Below are positions 13,805 to 13,900 of a DNA stretch of 13,900 bases, in pieces. This DNA comes from Pseudomonadota bacterium (GTDB lineage: Bacteria > Pseudomonadota > Alphaproteobacteria > Rhodospirillales > 2-02-FULL-58-16): positions 4,724 to 18,623 of the forward strand of contig JACZWD010000022.1 in NCBI GenBank assembly GCA_022572335.1, written 5' to 3'. Below the pieces are notes generated by a model. That model searched no databases. It was not told the origin of the DNA and saw only the letters and a program-made list of their open reading frames with translations. Every line of letters begins with the position of its first letter. Within the stretch, counting starts at the first letter, position 1. The position numbers and the translations under genes are program-made.

Positions 13805-13824
13805 CGGGCGGCAGGCGCCGCCCG
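13805..13824. terminator. GC-rich hairpin between convergent genes
   Basis: CGGGCGGC and GCCGCCCG are perfect 8-bp arms around AGGC, 46 bases after the stop codon of the giant gene and 27 bases from the stop of the opposing gene. The position between convergent genes fits a two-way terminator, but neither strand shows a T-run after it. Confidence 0.4.
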
Positions 13825-13850
13825 GGCGTTCGTGCAAGCGCGTCCTATAC

Positions 13851-13900
13851 CTACAGCACCGCCGCCGCCACCGTCAGCGCCAAGCCCAGGGTCATGCCGA
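13851..13900 (-). CDS. C-terminal end of a probable membrane protein (cut by window edge)
   Basis: Read on the minus strand, the last codons before a TAG stop at 13851-13853 encode GMTLGLALTVAAAVL. This is a hydrophobic, Gly/Ala/Leu-rich tail like the final helix of a transporter or other inner-membrane protein. Only 15 residues are visible, so the gene cannot be identified, and a chance open frame in GC-rich DNA cannot be excluded. Confidence 0.4.
   Translation of the reverse strand, partial: GMTLGLALTVAAAVL

Noticed and set aside
11435..13837. 800-residue minus-strand open frame opposite the repeat gene (and a 630-residue one at 9398-11290)
   Set aside because: Third-position GC bias and the repeated codons leave the opposite frame free of stops. 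The apparent repeats in it mirror the 75-bp coding period of the real gene, whose sense product has membrane segments and a clean coiled-coil pattern.

Overview
The window is GC-rich, roughly two-thirds G+C by eye, and densely coded. Gene content and order suggest an alphaproteobacterium, probably of the Rhodospirillales type: fabI and aroC side by side, a 17-kDa-antigen-type glycine-zipper lipoprotein, pdxH, an FMN/PLP housekeeping cluster, and a large membrane-anchored coiled-coil protein. The taxonomic call is inference from gene content. No rRNA, intact tRNA, CRISPR array, transposase or phage gene is visible.

Left part (1-3427, all on the minus strand). A rhodanese-domain protein runs off the left edge. 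It is preceded by an unusually AT-rich promoter island. Then come aroC (chorismate synthase) and, upstream of it in the same direction, fabI (enoyl-ACP reductase). A 346-bp non-coding stretch separates fabI from a small outer-membrane lipoprotein with a glycine zipper.

Middle part (3571-9215). A plus-strand run starts divergently from the lipoprotein: pdxH (PLP synthesis), a FieF-type cation diffusion facilitator, and a fused APH-like kinase/P-loop ATPase. The gaps are 26 and 49 bp, so these three could form one operon. A tandem-domain universal stress protein follows with a strong ribosome binding site. Its end overlaps by 14 bp the end of a convergent SRAP (YedK/HMCES-type) gene. The SRAP gene is divergent from a short-chain dehydrogenase/reductase gene.

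Right part (9216-13900). A 293-bp regulatory gap leads into a 1416-residue reading frame, the most striking object here. It encodes an acidic, proline/glycine-rich N-terminus, two membrane segments, about 45 consecutive 25-residue helical repeats (one unit is exactly 21 residues) and a compact C-terminal domain. The repeat has a regular core spacing of 4-3-4-3-4-3-4 residues. It predicts one continuous coiled-coil rod on the order of 160 nm anchored in the inner membrane. Architecturally it recalls polarity factors such as Caulobacter TipN, but its function is unknown from sequence alone. The window closes with a GC-rich hairpin and the last 15 codons of a hydrophobic protein on the minus strand.
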